Source of the DNA: Aralia elata
Lineage: Eukaryota > Streptophyta > Magnoliopsida > Apiales > Araliaceae
Direction: 5' to 3'
DNA: 64,000 bases
Assembly: GCA_034770075.1 (NCBI GenBank)
Contig: JAVJAP010000215.1
Coordinates: 558,001 to 622,000 of the forward strand
Shown: positions 10,937 to 20,662 of the stretch, one piece after another
Layout: each line of letters opens with the position of its first letter
Position numbering within the stretch: position 1 is the stretch's first letter
Program-made: the position numbers and the translations under genes
The notes under the pieces: generated by a model
Told to the model about the DNA's origin: nothing
The model's database searches: none
The model's input: only the letters and a program-made list of their open reading frames with translations

Positions 10937-10948
10937 TAGTATTAAAGC
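10937..10948 (+). promoter_or_regulatory. Decayed primer binding site of element F
   Basis: TAGTATTAAAGC differs from the tRNA-iMet-type PBS TGGTATCAGAGC by three transitions (G to A, C to T, G to A). It sits between the LTR and gag, where a PBS belongs. Confidence 0.5.
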
Positions 10949-11304
10949 TAAGTTCCTAGTAGGTTACTTATCCTTTATTTTTTCTTGTTGAATAGCAAAA
11001 AAAAGTATAGAAGAAAATTTTCAATTTTATTTTAATTGTTGCTAACCCTAAATTTAGCAGCGATCAGATCCGTAAATTCGTCATCAATTCTGTAATCGTG
11101 ATTGTTGGTAGTCATATTCATACCTTCTATATTTTGTTCTTGATAAGTTATTTTTGAATTGATTAGTAAACGTGATATTGTTTGGTGAATTCGAAAAAAA
11201 CCTATAAGAGAGAATATTGAGAGGTAAAAGGCATGAGTTGTGAGATCATTCGAGGGTAAAAGCCAGTGAGTGATACACAAGCGATTCATTAATTCGAGCG
11301 AAAC

Positions 11305-12297
11305 ATGTAAGGCTCAAAGGATAAAGGTACTCTTGAAGAGTCTCCATCAAAGTTTGATATGAAGTTTATGATGGAAGCCATGTTGAAGGAATGGACCAGA
11401 AAGTTGGATATGGCGATGGAACGGGTGAATGAGCGTATTGACCAGTTAAGCGCTACCCGAGGAGAATCGTCTCAAAATTTTCATGGGACGCGTCAAAAGG
11501 GAAGAGTTCAGCAAAGAGACGCTAGAACAGAGGAAAATTACTATGATGGCAGGTTTAGTGAGGAGGAAAACTGTGAATCTGACTTTATCCATCGGAGGTG
11601 AGGAGCTAGGGATATAGAAGATAATAACTTAGATAACATTAAAATGAAAATTCTAGCGTTCCAAGATAGGAGGGATCCTGAGGCATACCTAGAGTGGGGG
11701 AAGAAAATAGAGTGGGTGTTTGACTACCACAATTATTCGGAGCTTAAGAAAGTCAAGCTTATAGCCACAGAGTTTTCTGATTATGCCATTACTTGGTGGG
11801 ATCAGCTAATGACCAGCCGGGGGAGACGTGGAGAACGTCCAATTGAAACTTGGGAGGATATGAAAGCCGTGATGAAAAAGCAGTTTATGCCGAGCCATTA
11901 CCATCGAGACCTATTCCGTAGTTTGTATAATCTTAAGCAAGGTAGTTGGAGAGTAGAGGATTATCAAAGAGATGGAAATGTTGATGGAAAAGGCTAATAT
12001 AGACAAGGATAGTGATGCGACAATGACCAGATTTTAAGCAGGGCTAAATTGGGAGATTACAGACTTGGTGGAGCGACAACATTACGTGGTATTGGAAGAT
12101 ATGGTACACATGACTATCAAAATTGAGAAACAGCTCAAGAGGAGAGGTGGCCAGCGATCAATTTCCACTACGGGTTCAACTTGGAGGCCCAATGTTGCAA
12201 AGCGAGAGGAGAGACCAGTTATGAGCAAACCCAAAGTAGAGCCGAAAAAGAAAATGACCAGCCATGGAAATCAAGGTAAAACTGGACCTTGTTTTGG
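11305..12297 (+). pseudogene. Ty3/gypsy gag pseudogene (element F)
   Basis: Encodes the retrotransposon gag domain: IKMKILAFQDRRDPEAYLEW, then FDYHNYSELKKVKLIATEFS, YAITWWDQL and MPSHYHRDLFRSLYNLKQGS, then a C-terminal ERQHYVVLEDMVHMTIKIEK segment. This is the capsid-like part of a plant chromovirus-type gag. It is dead: TAA at codon 2 (11308-11310), TGA at 11599-11601, a frameshift near 11965 and a TAA near 12036. Homology stops at about 12297 before any CCHC zinc knuckle, where the D-family LTR array begins. The matching protease region reappears at 63792, so F is split by about 51.5 kb of later insertions. Confidence 0.85.
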
Positions 12298-12657
12298 TCA
12301 TAATCCTGAATATTTATAAGGCTTATAAATATAATCGTATATGGTTAGAGGTTAATTTAGTGACCTAAAACTAGGTATCGAGAAGTTTAAAACCTTAAGA
12401 CCTAATGGGATTCAAATTTATGTGCTTAATAAAGATCCAAATGATATTTCGAAGCAGTTGTTTTGTGATTATATAGCGTAAACAATGAATTAGGTCAAAT
12501 AAAAATTTTTGGTCAAGCTGCTTAGTCGTGTTTACATTGACAAAATGATTTGTTGTGCTTTCCACGATTTCACCAAGAAGTATCCCGGCAAATTATTTTT
12601 AGTAAGCTGCTTTGTCGTGCTTAAACTGATATAGTGCTTTGTCGTGCTTATGGTAAC

Positions 12658-12935
12658 AAGCTGCATTGTCGAGCTTGTAAGATATTTTCATTGAGGAGCT
12701 TAGAAGATAGGTTCAATTGCAAGCTGCATTGTCGAGCTTAGAAGATATTTTCATTGAGGAGCTTAGATTGCAAGCTGCATTGTCGAGCTTGGAAGATATT
12801 TTCATTGAGGAGCTTAGAAGATAGGTTCAATTGCAAGCTGCACTGTCGAGCTTAGAAGATATTTTCATTGAGGAGTTTAGATTGCAAGCTGCATTATCGA
12901 GCTTGAAAGATATTTTCATTGAGGAGCTTCGAAGA
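12658..12935 (+). repeat. Minisatellite 1 of the D LTR (about 50-66 bp unit)
   Basis: The unit contains GCAAGCTGCATTGTCGAGCT followed by an AAGATATTTTCATTGAGGAG segment, with or without an AGATAGGTTCAATT extension. About five units here. The same array recurs in every D copy (about 32410-32695, 35448-35722, 38812-39023, 42077-42287, 45334-45545), with five units in D1-D3 and four in D4-D6. It lies upstream of the TATA box, in U3. Confidence 0.85.
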
Positions 12936-13034
12936 ATATTCTAAGAATTTGCTAGGTATTAAAGTATAATTAACCTAGGTACCAAAGTGTAATAAGTCGA
13001 GCCCCTAACATGCAATTAGTGAAACTTGGTTTTT

Positions 13035-13045
13035 CTATAAATAGC
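13035..13045 (+). promoter_or_regulatory. TATA box of D1 LTR
   Basis: CTATAAATAGC at the expected U3/R position. Equivalent CTATAAAT motifs occur in D3 (35827), D4 (39128) and D6 (45649). D2 and D5 read CTAATAAAT within stretches rich in suspicious 1-bp insertions. Confidence 0.6.
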
Positions 13046-13249
13046 AAGCTCAATTCATTCATTCCTTATTATTTTTTAAGAGTAGTTCAAGAGCAAAAAC
13101 ACTCTATATTTATATTCTGAGAGATACTGTGAGATAAAAATTACTTTCTAAGCATCGCAGCGCTGCGCGATTGGAAGTAAAGCTAGCAACTACAAGAGGT
13201 ATTACTCTAGTAGTTATTATTTTTATTTTTCTTTATATATATTTAGTAA

Positions 13250-13670
13250 AAATATACTTTTACAAGCAGTTATAATGCCCAAATTATTTTAAGTATATAG
13301 TACAAAAGTCCTATTTACAAGCAGTTATAATGTCCGATTTATTTCTCTTATATATTAGAAAATATACTTTTATAAACAGTTACTATGTCCGAATTTCTTC
13401 AACTATTTAGTAAAAATATTCATTTTATAAGCAGTTACAATGCTAAAATTTTCTCAAATATAATAGCCGAATATTCATTTTATAAGCAGTTATAATGCTT
13501 AAATTTTCTCAAATATAATAGCCGAATATTCATTTTATAAGCAGCTATAATGCCCGATTTATTTCAACCATAGTAACCGAATATTTATTTTTCAAGCAGT
13601 TATAATGCTCAATTTATTTTAAATATAGTTGAAAAATATTCATTTTGTAAGCAGTTATAATGCTAAAATT
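13250..13670 (+). repeat. Minisatellite 2 of the D LTR (about 55-60 bp unit)
   Basis: About seven units, each with a TTTTATAAGCAGTTATAATG core followed by an AT-rich spacer ending in CCGAATATTCA. Present in all D copies (about 33010-33440, 36045-36465, 39345-39765, 42610-43030, 45865-46290). It lies downstream of the TATA box and would be in the transcript. Confidence 0.85.
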
Positions 13671-14077
13671 ATTTCATATATTGTGTCTAATTTATATGCG
13701 GTTATGATACCCGAAATAAAACTTAAAAGATTTAATCGTTAAACGCTTATTTGTCTACATAAACTTATAATCGTATAGGATTTATGACGAACGTTTAGAC
13801 CGTTATATTAACTGTAAAAGATATACGAGGCAAGTCTTCTAATCTTGTTACATTTAAGCAAGTATTATACATCTTGCTATCAATTGATACAAAGTTATTG
13901 CTTCTTGTTCAGCATAACTTAAGAAATGAATCATTATTCATATATTGATTATTCGAGCGTAAATTGTTGTGTCAAACCAAATTATTTTGGTACGACATCT
14001 TATACTGAGAAATGGAACACCTTGATGTAAGGTGAACTGAAAAACCTTAAGATAAGGTGGTGACCGTTGATTATATA

Positions 14078-17000
14078 TGTGGCGCCCCCAAATCCGGGTA
14101 CTTGAAACCCGTACTTGGTGCATCACGATACCATTTCTTTGAGCTGTTTAATAAATTACAAACTTAATATTTATATCAGAATTGTCTATTCCCCAGGTAT
14201 GGCAACCTTTAATTACATTCTTTACATGTTACATAATATATATGATCACAATACAAAAGACTAATTATTACAAATAACACCATACTACTTATTCCTTCAA
14301 CTTTCCCTTTCCCCTTGTCCTTGCTAGAGCCTTCTAGTCGATTACACTTAGCTGAAAACATTTAAGTCAAAGCAAGAATGAGCATTCAATTGCTCAACAA
14401 GTAATAATAATTAATAATAATGCGCTGAAAGAAGTAAATGTTTTCTTTGAGGACTACTTCTACCACGAATCAATAGTGGTGAAGTCATTTAAAACCATTC
14501 TTAACAACGGATCAAATCATTTTAAGATTTTTGAAACAACTGAGTGACTTTTGAATACTGAGTGGTCAAAAGACCATGAACTGTTATTTTTCATTTTTGA
14601 AATGGTTTGAACAGAAATTCATCTGTAAACCGTCTGGTCTTACGGACACGGAGGATGATCAGTCCCGTTATGCCCTGCATTGATCAACACTATATAATAC
14701 ATCACCGCCATTGGCGCATAAAATTTTCATCACCGCTTTTAGCGCATAAAATTTCCCATTTAGGGTTGTTCATACTCAGTCTGGAGTCCTAACTAAAACA
14801 ATTAAGTTGGACGACTTTATCATAACCAATAACATTCGACAAATACTTTTCAAATCATGTCTAGCTGGGACAAATAACTTAGATAATCTTTAAACTAGGT
14901 ATACATACTGAAATTTAATAGTATGTATCGGAACTTATCAACGAATTTCGAATTCAAGGGTAATTGATAATGTACAATAGTTTATACAAGTGGGGACACT
15001 TGCATAACCAAACTTAGACTACAAATTTTCAATATGAGTCATAGCAATTCAGTAATAAGATACTTTTAACAATGAACGAATCGAAGTAAATTCGAATTTA
15101 TAATAATTATAACAATTTATACAAATGAGGACTCTTGCACAAAAAAACAGAACAATTTTGATTATAAATACATGACATGAGACAATATCGAGATATTTGA
15201 AATCAATAGATAGGTTGAATGAAGTTTAAGAATACTTGCATAATATATGGATCCATTGCATAAAGTAAATGCAAGGGGTTACGATAATTGCATGAACGAA
15301 TAATAAAGATCATTATGGATATGAATAATTAACAATAATTATTCATGAGCATGCTTTGAAATTGATAACTCATGTTGAGTTAGGAACTAGCAATAAATGT
15401 AAGGAGTTTAGCAATAATCAGGAATTTGCACAATATATACCTGTTTGCACGAAATAAAATAGTGCACAAGGTTTAGATACTTGTACAACAAAAGATTGAG
15501 TTAAGGAACTTGCACAATGTAAGAAGTTGTGTAAGTTAGAAACTTGCTTAGCAGAATAACAGTAAGAGTTGAATACTGGTATAACATGAACCATGTATAA
15601 CATATACCGGTTTGCACAAAATAAAAGTAGTGCATAAGGTTTAGATACTTGCCTTGGATGTTGACTACTGCTACGCAATTTAATATGACTTCTTTTGAAA
15701 GACCTATCATTTATAAGATCGATCTCTCAATTAGCCAATCATATTATACCTTATAATATCACTTCTTTACAAGTAAATTATCTAACATTCAACCACATAA
15801 TCAAATATTAGATAACACATTAACACCATACGCATTCAATTCTAAAGTTAGCACTCATCGAGTCTTTAACAGTGTTCAATATAGTATGCTGAGTGGTTTC
15901 CCACAAACAACCAACAAACTAGTTTCCGTCTCGTCTACACTGTTTTCACAGTGAGTTAGATCGGTTGCTAGTTCGTATATACCTCCGCTCCCTGAAGGAA
16001 TTGTTTAGCCCAGATACTATACATCGACTATTAAAGAGTACGACTGTACCACTACTTTATGAATTAACACTAAGTCTTTTCATTATATAAGTCTTTCTTT
16101 ATGATTTTGTAGGTTAAGTACCCAATCCAGCAAATTGGATTCCAAATTCAGCAAACTAGATGGCAATCCAGTAAACTGGATTCTAATTTAGCAAACTGGA
16201 TTCCAACCTGGATTACAATCCAGTAATCTGGATTCAAATTATTCAATTCAGCCAACTATTTTTGCAATCCAGCAACCTGGATTCAAACTATCTTATAATC
16301 CAGCAACCATGATTCACTAACTTTCAATACAGCAAACTAGATTTACTAATTCAGCAAACTATTTTCCAATCCAGTAACCTAGATTTAAACTATCTTATAA
16401 TTCAGTAAGCTAGATTCACTAATTCAGCAAACTATATTTATTAATTCAGCAAACTGTTTTCATCAATTCAGCAAACTATATTTATTAATTCAGCAAACTG
16501 TTTTCATCAATTCAGCAAACCGTATTGGAAGTTGCATTCTTAAAATGACTTATCCTCTTTAAAAATTGATTTTTATTTTCTTCAAATCTTGTCACACATG
16601 TACATACATTCCATACACTACCTTATTCTATCTTATCTTATCTTGTCTCTTTATCTACTTGCAAAATCTTGGAGACCCAATGAAATGGTGACACATGGCT
16701 AGAGTTGGTCATTCACTAAAGTGAGGTAATCATTACATACACTACCTTTTTTTTCCCTCCTATTGCCGGCAACCTCCTTGCATTATTGTCCCATTTTCTT
16801 TGTCTCCTTTTATGCTTTAATATATTAATCAAGTTGGTAAAAACCTTTCCCAAGTGGGCTAACATTTGGGCTTTAATAAAATTCCTTTTTGGGCTCATTT
16901 TAACTAGTTTATGCCACTAGTTTTCTAAATATTTTTAATCCATGCTTGGTTACTAATAAAATAAGTGTTGGACTAATTTAATTAGTCTACACATTAATTA

Positions 17001-17816
17001 TCCAAGTCCATGTTTAATTAAATGAGTGGGCTTGGTTAGTAAACTAATTAGCCTAGTCCACTAGAATTCCTTACTAATTGGACTATTAAAATTAATTATA
17101 CATATATCACATTGTTCTCATTAATTAATACCCATATTAATTAATGTACAAAATTTATTCACTTACTATATTCACTTTAATTGAATATTTAATTAACTAA
17201 CTATCTTATTAATTGTTTAATATTAATATTCTTAGGTTAGTCCAGTAATTTAAATACTATTAGTGGGACATGCTTTGAGTAACAATTAGTCACATGTATT
17301 ATTCACATAAGTCATAACATATTTATCATCATTGATAAATAATTATCATACACATTGAATCACATATTGTACATACACACATTCAAATATAATCAATACT
17401 TATATTTAGTATTCAAATTTCTTTAAGAAAATAAATTCTTATTATCCATAATATACATACATTCATTTTAAATACAATTATAACAATAATTGTATTAATC
17501 ATTAAAAGTCATAATCATAGAGCAAATTAGGTTTTGATAATTCCTTTATCTTTGCCTCATTTACCATACTTAGTCAATTTAAAATAAATTGACTAATCTT
17601 GCGAATTCATATCATAAAGTAATCATAGTAATAATAATAATATTAATAATCATTTCTTAAAATATACCTTTATTATTTAAATAATATAGTAATCATATTT
17701 TTGTAAATAATCATATATCTTCATATAAAAATTAACCTATTAACAAAATATAATTTATAATTATCAACTATTTCTTTAATAAGAAATTTACTTGAAACCA
17801 TATATAAAATAAATAA

Positions 17817-17849
<33 letters not shown>

Positions 17850-17993
17850 CACATATTACATATTCACATTCATTTCCTTGCACACATTCTCATACTTGCT
17901 TTAATATATAATAAAAATAATTTTATTATATATAAAAAAAATTCATACGCAAAATTTCTTATTTTAATATATCAAAAATCTTGGGTTATTTCA
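14078..17993 (-). repeat. 3' LTR of element C
   Basis: 3916 bp matching 25714-30846, except for a missing block equivalent to 28257-29466 (breakpoint at 16618/16619). On the minus strand it begins TGAAATAACCC instead of TGTAATAACCC. It contains the palindromic minisatellite at 16123-16520. Confidence 0.9.
16123..16520. repeat. Palindromic minisatellite (CCAG...CTGG) in C 3' LTR
   Basis: Many irregular repeats of the hairpin-forming core AATCCAGCAAACTGGATT and degenerate forms (AATTCAGCAAACTA...), spaced roughly 18-30 bp. The same array is at 27758-28160 in the 5' LTR. Confidence 0.85.
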
Positions 17994-18012
17994 TTCACCC
18001 TCCCTTATAAGG
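17994..18012 (-). promoter_or_regulatory. Polypurine tract of element C
   Basis: On the minus strand CCTTATAAGGGAGGGTGAA directly precedes the 3' LTR. It follows a CGGGGACGGAAT motif similar to the GAGGACGAAATTC block in front of other plant Ty3/gypsy polypurine tracts. Confidence 0.8.
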
Positions 18013-18258
18013 ATTCCGTCCCCGGAATCACCGTTCAACAATTACACCTATGAGGGTAAATATCATACGCATTCATATCACAAATAAATCATGATCTGAT
18101 TCAATCGAATCGATCTTTAACTATTCAGCATAAAGCTTGTCTTTCTGATTATACGGAATTTGATTGCTATTAGAACTCAAATTCCTCCTTCAAAATACGT
18201 TAATAAAACCATTTATTATTAACTTATGTATTATTTATTTATTAATCTAGGTCATTTC

Positions 18259-18478
18259 CTATAGTTCCGATGTTTTTAAACGTAAACGTACCCCACGGTA
18301 TATATAAGAATAAATTATTATTCGAATAATACCTGGAACTCCATCCCCAACTGCTACCATATCTTGAACCGTCATGTTGAAGGTCCTTGCGGTTGGTTTG
18401 TTGGTCAGAGTTGGATAAGTAATCGCCAACTTTCTGCTGTTTTTCCCTGTGTTCGCACTTTCCCTATCTGCCATTCTT
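18259..18478 (-). pseudogene. gag/protease junction remnant of element C
   Basis: The minus-strand frame contains KPTARTFNMTVQDMVAVGDG. This resembles the segment between zinc knuckle and protease in plant Ty3/gypsy polyproteins (RxFxMTxxEA...). No protease active site follows; the frame runs into AT-rich sequence with stops. It is separated from the zinc-knuckle ORF (24832-25458) by the later insertion of B. Whether both once formed one frame is not clear. Confidence 0.5.
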
Positions 18479-18799
18479 TTCGGATTTCGTATTACGAGTC
18501 CGGAACTGCTGCGTGTCTTGAACCATTGCTTACAGTCTGCTTACACCATGTCGTTTAGTGTTTCCTTGCGTTTGAGACTGTAATGCCCGTGAATTTTGAA
18601 CGTCCTTATTAATTAAATCTAATTTAATTTAATGAGTTAACGTTGTGTTCTATTTAAACCAACTTGGGTTAATTGGTGGGAGATGTATAAGATGTGTCTA
18701 TACTTGTGTTGGCAGGTATGATATAACTATGGTTAAGAAATAACCATATGTGAGTCAAGTGTAGGAATTGGTGTGTAATGGCTAAAATGGCCAAGAGTG

Positions 18800-18975
18800 G
18801 TTAATAACCAAGGTAATTATGAAGGGGCAATAACCATTGTATATCCAAGTGGTTAATAACCAATGTAATTATGGCGGGATAATAACCATTGTGTTTAAAC
18901 AATGTAATTATGGCAAGATAATAACCAATGTCTAATAACCAATGAAGAATGGTTAATAACTAATGGATAATTAAG
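18800..18975 (+). repeat. AACC-rich repeats in U3 of B 5' LTR
   Basis: Repeated GGTTAATAACCAATGTAATT and ATAACCATTG motifs in the 300 bp upstream of the TATA box. The same block is at about 20884-21055 in the 3' LTR. The AACCA core matches the MYB-type consensus; binding is inferred only. Confidence 0.6.
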
Positions 18976-19132
18976 ATTTTGCGAAAAGACTATTTTAACC
19001 TTAAAAGAAGTTGGGTAATGATTAAAATACCCTTGAGGAAGTTGCTAGGAAGCTTCCTATTATTGATGAATTGATCAAATTGCCCTTGCCTAGTCATGAT
19101 TAATGACTATTTTGCCCATGGTCTCTACTTTC

Positions 19133-19143
19133 CTATAAATAGG
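19133..19143 (+). promoter_or_regulatory. TATA box of B 5' LTR
   Basis: CTATAAATAGG, also present at 21218-21228 in the 3' LTR, followed by a GAGAG-rich leader. Confidence 0.65.
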
Positions 19144-19486
19144 ACCCCTCACCAATGATAGTAGGGGTTGGTTCATTTATTATTCACCAAGTATAGAGAG
19201 TTTGTGAGCTTGAGAGAGAGCTAAGGAAGAAACCCATTTTCGGGTGGAGCTTAAACACTTGTGAGAAATATTTGAGAGGAAACGCAAGGAGGGGGTGCCG
19301 ACCAAAGGAGAAGGAAAAGAAGAGAAGTCTAGCTTTGTTATACCATCCTCATTCACAACATATTTTGGAAAGAGGAGGAGAATAGCCATTAAATCTAGGT
19401 ATGGATCTCATTTCTTTCAAACCCTAGTTCTTGTTGTTATTATTATAGTATGATTATTACACATTTATTTTGTTAGAAACTTTCAT

Positions 19487-20614
19487 GTGTTGGTTGGTGT
19501 TGGTGGTAGAGAGGGAGTATTCATGGATCTAGGTTTGTATTTTGCTAGATCTATGTTATTGCAAAACATACTTAATAAATATGGTTTTAAAGCTATAAAG
19601 GAAGAGATCTTGATAGACGCCATCTGGGTAATTGTGGATCGTCTAACCAAGTCTGCTCATTTTCTGCCAATCAAGATACAGTACAATCTGGAGCAATTGG
19701 CAAAGCTTTATGTGAAGGAGATAGTGTCACGACATGGAGTGTCGGTATCAATTGTATCTGACAGAGATCCGCGCTTCACGTCGAATTTTTGGAAAAGTCT
19801 GCAGGCAAGAATGGGAACGCAGTTAAGATTGAGTACAGCGTATCATCCTCAAACCGACGGCCGGAGCGAGCGAACGATTCAGACCTTAGAAGATATGCTT
19901 CGGGCAGTCGTGATAGATTTAAAGGGTAGCTGGGATGACAATTTGCCACTGGTGGAGTTTGCTTACAACAATAGCTATCACGCCAGTATCGGCATGCCAC
20001 CGTACGAAGCGCTATATGGAAGGAAATGCCGAACCCCGATGTGTTGGGACGAGGTCGGGGAGCGAAGATTGCTGGGACCAGAAATGGTGCAGCAGACTAC
20101 AGACATCGTGCGGCTGATCAGAAACCGGCTGGTAGCAGCTCAAGATCGCCAGAAGAAATATGCCGACTTACATCGCCAGAAGCGGGACTTTGAAGTTGGT
20201 AGCTTTGTATTTTTGAAGGTATCTCCTTGGAAAGGAAAGATCCGGTTTGGGAAGAAGGGCAAATTGAGCCCTAGGTTCATAGGACCATTCGAGATTTTGA
20301 GGCGAATTGGCGAGGTGGCGTACGAGGTAGCGTTACCTCCTGAACTTGAGCACATTCACAACGTATTTCATGTGTTAGTGTTGCGGCCGTATAAACCAGG
20401 CTATAAGCACGTTATCTCCTATGAACCAATCCAAGTCGAGAAGGACTTAACGTACGAGGAAGTTCCTGTCCAGATTCTCGATAGAAAGGAACAGAAGCTG
20501 AGAAACAAGACCATCCATTCCGTCAAAGTTCTCTGGAGGAATCACGCAGTCGAAGAAGCTACGTGGGAACTCGAAGAGAAAATGAAAGCGAATTATCCGT
20601 TTTTATTTGAGTAA
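19487..20614 (+). CDS. Integrase-chromodomain fragment fused to LTR sequence
   Basis: The 375-codon open frame starts within the truncated 5' LTR (about 43 LTR-derived codons) and continues from 19615 into pol. The integrase part reads IWVIVDRLTKSAHF, then SIVSDRDPRFTSNFW (second catalytic Asp) and YHPQTDGRSERTIQTLEDML (catalytic Glu). FAYNNSYHASIGMPPYEALY follows, then the GPFEILRRIGEVAYEV region. A C-terminal chromodomain (VEKDLTYEEVPVQILDRKEQ, WRNHAVEEATWE) marks it as a chromovirus. The first catalytic Asp and the N-terminal zinc-binding HHCC region are lost in the deletion. The frame is otherwise intact, but the protein should be inactive in integration. The ATG at 19487 is a product of the LTR fusion, not the native start. 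Confidence 0.85.
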   Translation: MLVGVGGREGVFMDLGLYFARSMLLQNILNKYGFKAIKEEILIDAIWVIVDRLTKSAHFLPIKIQYNLEQLAKLYVKEIVSRHGVSVSIVSDRDPRFTSNFWKSLQARMGTQLRLSTAYHPQTDGRSERTIQTLEDMLRAVVIDLKGSWDDNLPLVEFAYNNSYHASIGMPPYEALYGRKCRTPMCWDEVGERRLLGPEMVQQTTDIVRLIRNRLVAAQDRQKKYADLHRQKRDFEVGSFVFLKVSPWKGKIRFGKKGKLSPRFIGPFEILRRIGEVAYEVALPPELEHIHNVFHVLVLRPYKPGYKHVISYEPIQVEKDLTYEEVPVQILDRKEQKLRNKTIHSVKVLWRNHAVEEATWELEEKMKANYPFLFE

Positions 20615-20650
20615 CCCTATTTTTGCAATTCCGAGGACGGAATTTTTATA

Positions 20651-20662
20651 AGGGGGGAGGGA
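20651..20662 (+). promoter_or_regulatory. Polypurine tract of element B
   Basis: AGGGGGGAGGGA immediately before the 3' LTR. It follows a CGAGGACGGAATTTTTATA motif typical of this lineage. Confidence 0.9.

Larger units (their letters stand above)
12298..14077 (+). repeat. D-family LTR copy D1, left part
   Basis: From CCTGAATATTTATAAGG onward it matches the complete D LTRs at 35 to 46 kb. The canonical first bases (TGTAATATCC) are altered here. It is interrupted at 14077 by element C and resumes at 30847, with ATATA duplicated on both sides. It contains a TATA box at 13035-13045 and two minisatellites. No target-site duplication against the far end of the array was found. Confidence 0.85.
18579..19614 (+). 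repeat. Truncated 5' LTR of element B
   Basis: Matches 20663-21698 up to the shared GAAGAGATCTTGAT. There the copy breaks off and integrase coding sequence begins without any PBS. Confidence 0.92.

Noticed and set aside
12658..13670. CRISPR-like regular spacing of short repeats in the D LTR
   Set aside because: Plant nuclear context, diverged tandem units without unique spacers, and located within LTRs. They are minisatellites.
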